From Blastopirellula marina (GTDB lineage: Bacteria > Planctomycetota > Planctomycetia > Pirellulales > Pirellulaceae): DNA of 64,000 bases. The position numbers and the translations under genes are program-made. A model generated the notes under the pieces. That model ran no database searches, was not told the DNA's origin, and saw only the letters and a list, made by a program, of their open reading frames with translations. Below, one piece after another: positions 61,959 through 64,000 of this stretch (positions within the stretch are counted from its first letter, which is position 1; every line of letters begins with the position of its first letter). The stretch covers positions 248,001-312,000 of the forward strand of contig NZ_PUIA01000016.1 in assembly GCF_002967715.1 (NCBI RefSeq). Reading direction: 5' to 3'.

Positions 61959-63146
61959 TTACAAACGACTCCCAAGCGACTTGAGCATAGCAGCAATTAG
62001 CATCACCCCTCCCATGACGAGATACCAGTTTCGGCGCAGAAACTCCATGCCGTCATTGAATCGCTGGCCAAGGCTTGGTGTTTGCCCTTGAGGATACTCT
62101 CTTCTGGCCTCTTCCAGCATTTCCGGAAGCAGAGTTGAGAACGATACCGGTTCGATCCCGCCAGGGTGTTGACTGTGGGCCGTGATGATCCAGTCGTCGA
62201 TCTGCCAGCGTCCTTCCAGCCATCGAAGGTAAAAGTACCCATGCATCGTGGAAGCTGGATCATGCTCTGTCGGCGCGGTCTTCATCCGGTAGTCGACGCG
62301 AGATTCATTGTCGCTGTACTCGCCGTAATATTCATCGAGTAACTCGAACTCGAAATTGTCGTCCACAGGTATGTTGCCCGTGATTTTGTCCAATTCGTCA
62401 AATCCATCGAGAATGGTGTGCATGTTCGATGTGCAGTACTTTCGTGCTTCACTTGTACTCGACGCGTTTATGAATCGGTGTACGGTTTCGGCCGGCTCTA
62501 GTGGCGCAAACAGCACAATTCCCCAGTAAACAATCGTCATCAGGGCCAAGGGGCTTCCCGCCAGTAGCGGGACGAACCACTTCTCAGCGTTCTCTTCCCC
62601 TTTCCGTTCGTATTCAGGGTACTGGGGCGAGAGGTCGAAACTCCAAAGAAGCACCAGGGGAACAAGCGTAAAAATCACCTCGCCCCAAAGAAAGCCCATG
62701 TCGAGGCCACCACAGTCGGCAGCCAGAGATATGAGTTGAGAACCGATACCGACCGTCAATGGTCTCCAAAGCGGCTGGGCGATTCCGAGGCGATTTGCAT
62801 TGATCGCCGCCAGGATGCCAGACCAAATGGGCGTAAATAAGATCCCTAGCAGGGCGATCGTAAATGGATTCCAGGCATGATCCTGCTTTGAGGTCGGTCG
62901 TGCGGACGATGGTATAGCGGAATCTGGAGGCGGGGGTGGAGGAGGTGTGTCAGCGAACTCCCCGGCGAACTCCGGACAATCTGCTAGTCGTTGCCAAGCA
63001 TCAGTTCCTGCTTTGCACACATAGGCATCCGGAGACAATTCACGGGTGCGAATTCGTTCTACCAGGACGTCCGAAGTAAACGGACCATCGGCTTTGCCGG
63101 CATTCGATAGCCACCAGGGAGAGGTTTCATTATTCACGGGTGACAT
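61959..63146 (-). CDS. GYF_2-domain membrane protein
   Basis: About 395 residues from ATG 63146 (MSPVNNETSPWWL), which overlaps the upstream gene's end by 17 bases. Residues of about 8-60 form a GYF_2 domain (WWLSNAGKADGPFTSDVL; later AWQRLADCPEF). A Pro-rich spacer and then about four membrane segments follow (for example FTIALLGILFTPIWSGILA). After these a soluble domain contains FINASSTSEARKYCTSN, and a last hydrophobic segment closes the protein. The GYF_2 domain is cytosolic in family models. Coupling with a PrsW-type protease suggests a joint membrane-stress role, which is inference. Confidence 0.75.
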   Translation of the reverse strand: MSPVNNETSPWWLSNAGKADGPFTSDVLVERIRTRELSPDAYVCKAGTDAWQRLADCPEFAGEFADTPPPPPPPDSAIPSSARPTSKQDHAWNPFTIALLGILFTPIWSGILAAINANRLGIAQPLWRPLTVGIGSQLISLAADCGGLDMGFLWGEVIFTLVPLVLLWSFDLSPQYPEYERKGEENAEKWFVPLLAGSPLALMTIVYWGIVLFAPLEPAETVHRFINASSTSEARKYCTSNMHTILDGFDELDKITGNIPVDDNFEFELLDEYYGEYSDNESRVDYRMKTAPTEHDPASTMHGYFYLRWLEGRWQIDDWIITAHSQHPGGIEPVSFSTLLPEMLEEARREYPQGQTPSLGQRFNDGMEFLRRNWYLVMGGVMLIAAMLKSLGSRL

Positions 63147-63990
63147 CCTCAGAATGATTAGGGTTAGAGATATCCATGCCGGATGCGTCAAAGTGCTCGC
63201 GAAACGATCGCCATAGGCGATCTATGTCGCCATCGAACTGGAAGATCCAGTAGGTGACCACGACGGTCGCTACAACGGATATCAAAGAAGCAAGCTGGAA
63301 ATGGGTCAGCATCACGTTGTAGAGCGTGTGGAGCACCATCGAAGGGAAGATCGCTGCAAGCACGGGTAGAGCCACCGCATATACGATCATCGGGCCTTGG
63401 ACCTGCATCTTCAAATGCTCACGTGTCTGCACGTACATGGCGGCAGCAATTGTCGTCCAACAGGCGTGGAATACCGGCAGGGATATGAATCGAAGCAGAT
63501 AGACCGTCATGGAGGACGTTTCAGGGGTGTAGATCGCGTTGTGGTAGTAGAGTGCTTCTGTGGCTCCAAACCCGATTCCGGAGCATGCACCCGCGAAAAC
63601 AAGCTGTTTGCTGGAGCAAGCGATGTTCTTGCTGATGAAAAGTACTGGCACGAGCTTCAGAGCTTCTTCGCAAAGAGCCACGCTGATGAACATGGCAAAC
63701 AAGTGGTAGACGACGGGAATGTCTTCCCCTTGTTGGGGAGCGAACGCTGCACCGTAGCCATATCCGATTTGCTGGATAAGAAAGGGGATGAAACGGGTAG
63801 GATGGAGAGCGAATTCCTTCGGTTCTCCTAGGTCAGCATTGGCACATGCTTGGAATGTAAAGAGGATTGGCAGTGCCAGAAAGAAAGTGAACAGAAAGGA
63901 GCCGGCACCAAGCCCAATCGACGCTTCATCTAGCTGGCCGTAGTAACAAATCAGAGCAACGCCAACACCAAACCCGAAGATGCTGAGCAT
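63130..63990 (-). CDS. PrsW-family membrane protease (5' end at or beyond the window edge)
   Basis: 286 residues are visible. The first Met is at 63990, but the frame stays open to 64000, so the true start may lie outside. There are eight or so membrane segments. The glutamate pair CEEALKLVPV, the GFGATEALYY block and the His in SLPVFHACWTT fit the PrsW/CAAX-like protease family, in which these residues bind the metal or act in catalysis. The second His-rich block (FPSMVLHTLYNV) agrees. PrsW cuts anti-sigma factors in Bacillus; the substrate here is unknown. It is translationally coupled to the GYF_2 gene. Confidence 0.82.
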   Translation of the reverse strand: MLSIFGFGVGVALICYYGQLDEASIGLGAGSFLFTFFLALPILFTFQACANADLGEPKEFALHPTRFIPFLIQQIGYGYGAAFAPQQGEDIPVVYHLFAMFISVALCEEALKLVPVLFISKNIACSSKQLVFAGACSGIGFGATEALYYHNAIYTPETSSMTVYLLRFISLPVFHACWTTIAAAMYVQTREHLKMQVQGPMIVYAVALPVLAAIFPSMVLHTLYNVMLTHFQLASLISVVATVVVTYWIFQFDGDIDRLWRSFREHFDASGMDISNPNHSEDVTRE

Positions 63991-64000
63991 CCATATCCCC

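Overview
The window looks like a planctomycete chromosome, probably from the Pirellulaceae (Blastopirellula/Bremerella/Rhodopirellula-like). The pointers are an LEPR-type N-terminal signal on a giant beta-helix/dockerin protein (487-3852), the style of the flanking genes, and an integron integrase remnant lying in the same orientation as its cassettes, an arrangement described in Blastopirellula. No rRNA or complete tRNA is present, so the placement rests on protein style only.

Layout. (1) 1-3852: extracellular matrix/adhesin-type genes. (2) 4058-4500: an island boundary. A tRNA-Pro(CGG) 3' fragment with its terminator lies next to GATACC tandem repeats and small palindromes. (3) 4674-51877: an almost unbroken, almost wholly minus-strand defence island of about 47 kb. 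In order it holds: a pseudokinase/SF1-helicase/Vsr-like nuclease/WGR giant with an HExxH partner; a NERD-nuclease helicase; a tightly coupled four-gene operon ending in a DUF1998 helicase (Druantia-like, without a visible druA); a tyrosine recombinase divergent from a HIT-PLD-SF2 helicase-S24 fusion protein; an unrecognised gene; decayed fragments of a second recombinase/S24 pair; a two-gene McrBC-like type IV restriction system; and a complete class 1 DISARM operon (drmD-drmMI-ATPase-drmA-drmB-drmC). (4) 52288-57548: a plus-strand cluster of DUF1257, DUF2997, an AAA ATPase, a conserved unknown, two small proteins, a DnaN-like clamp and a small membrane protein. Terminator-like hairpins sit directly in front of several of these genes. 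(5) 57605-60172: a dead chromosomal integron. It has an IntI C-terminal remnant lacking the catalytic Tyr, an attI-like site split by an IS5-family element, and two cassettes (unknown protein; DUF429 protein), each with its own attC. (6) 60370-61908: an IS4-family element with perfect ends and a 7-bp target duplication. (7) 61959-64000: a GYF_2-domain membrane protein and a PrsW-family protease in one operon.

How it fits together. DISARM methylates host DNA through drmMI and attacks unmethylated DNA with its helicases and PLD protein. The McrBC-like pair just downstream would target modified DNA, so the two are complementary. The Druantia-like operon, the NERD helicase and the pseudokinase helicase add further nucleic-acid-directed defence. 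The recombinase plus HIT-PLD-helicase-S24 unit appears twice, once intact and once as fragments, which suggests it moves or duplicates as a module. All family names come from motifs read by eye; no database search was run.
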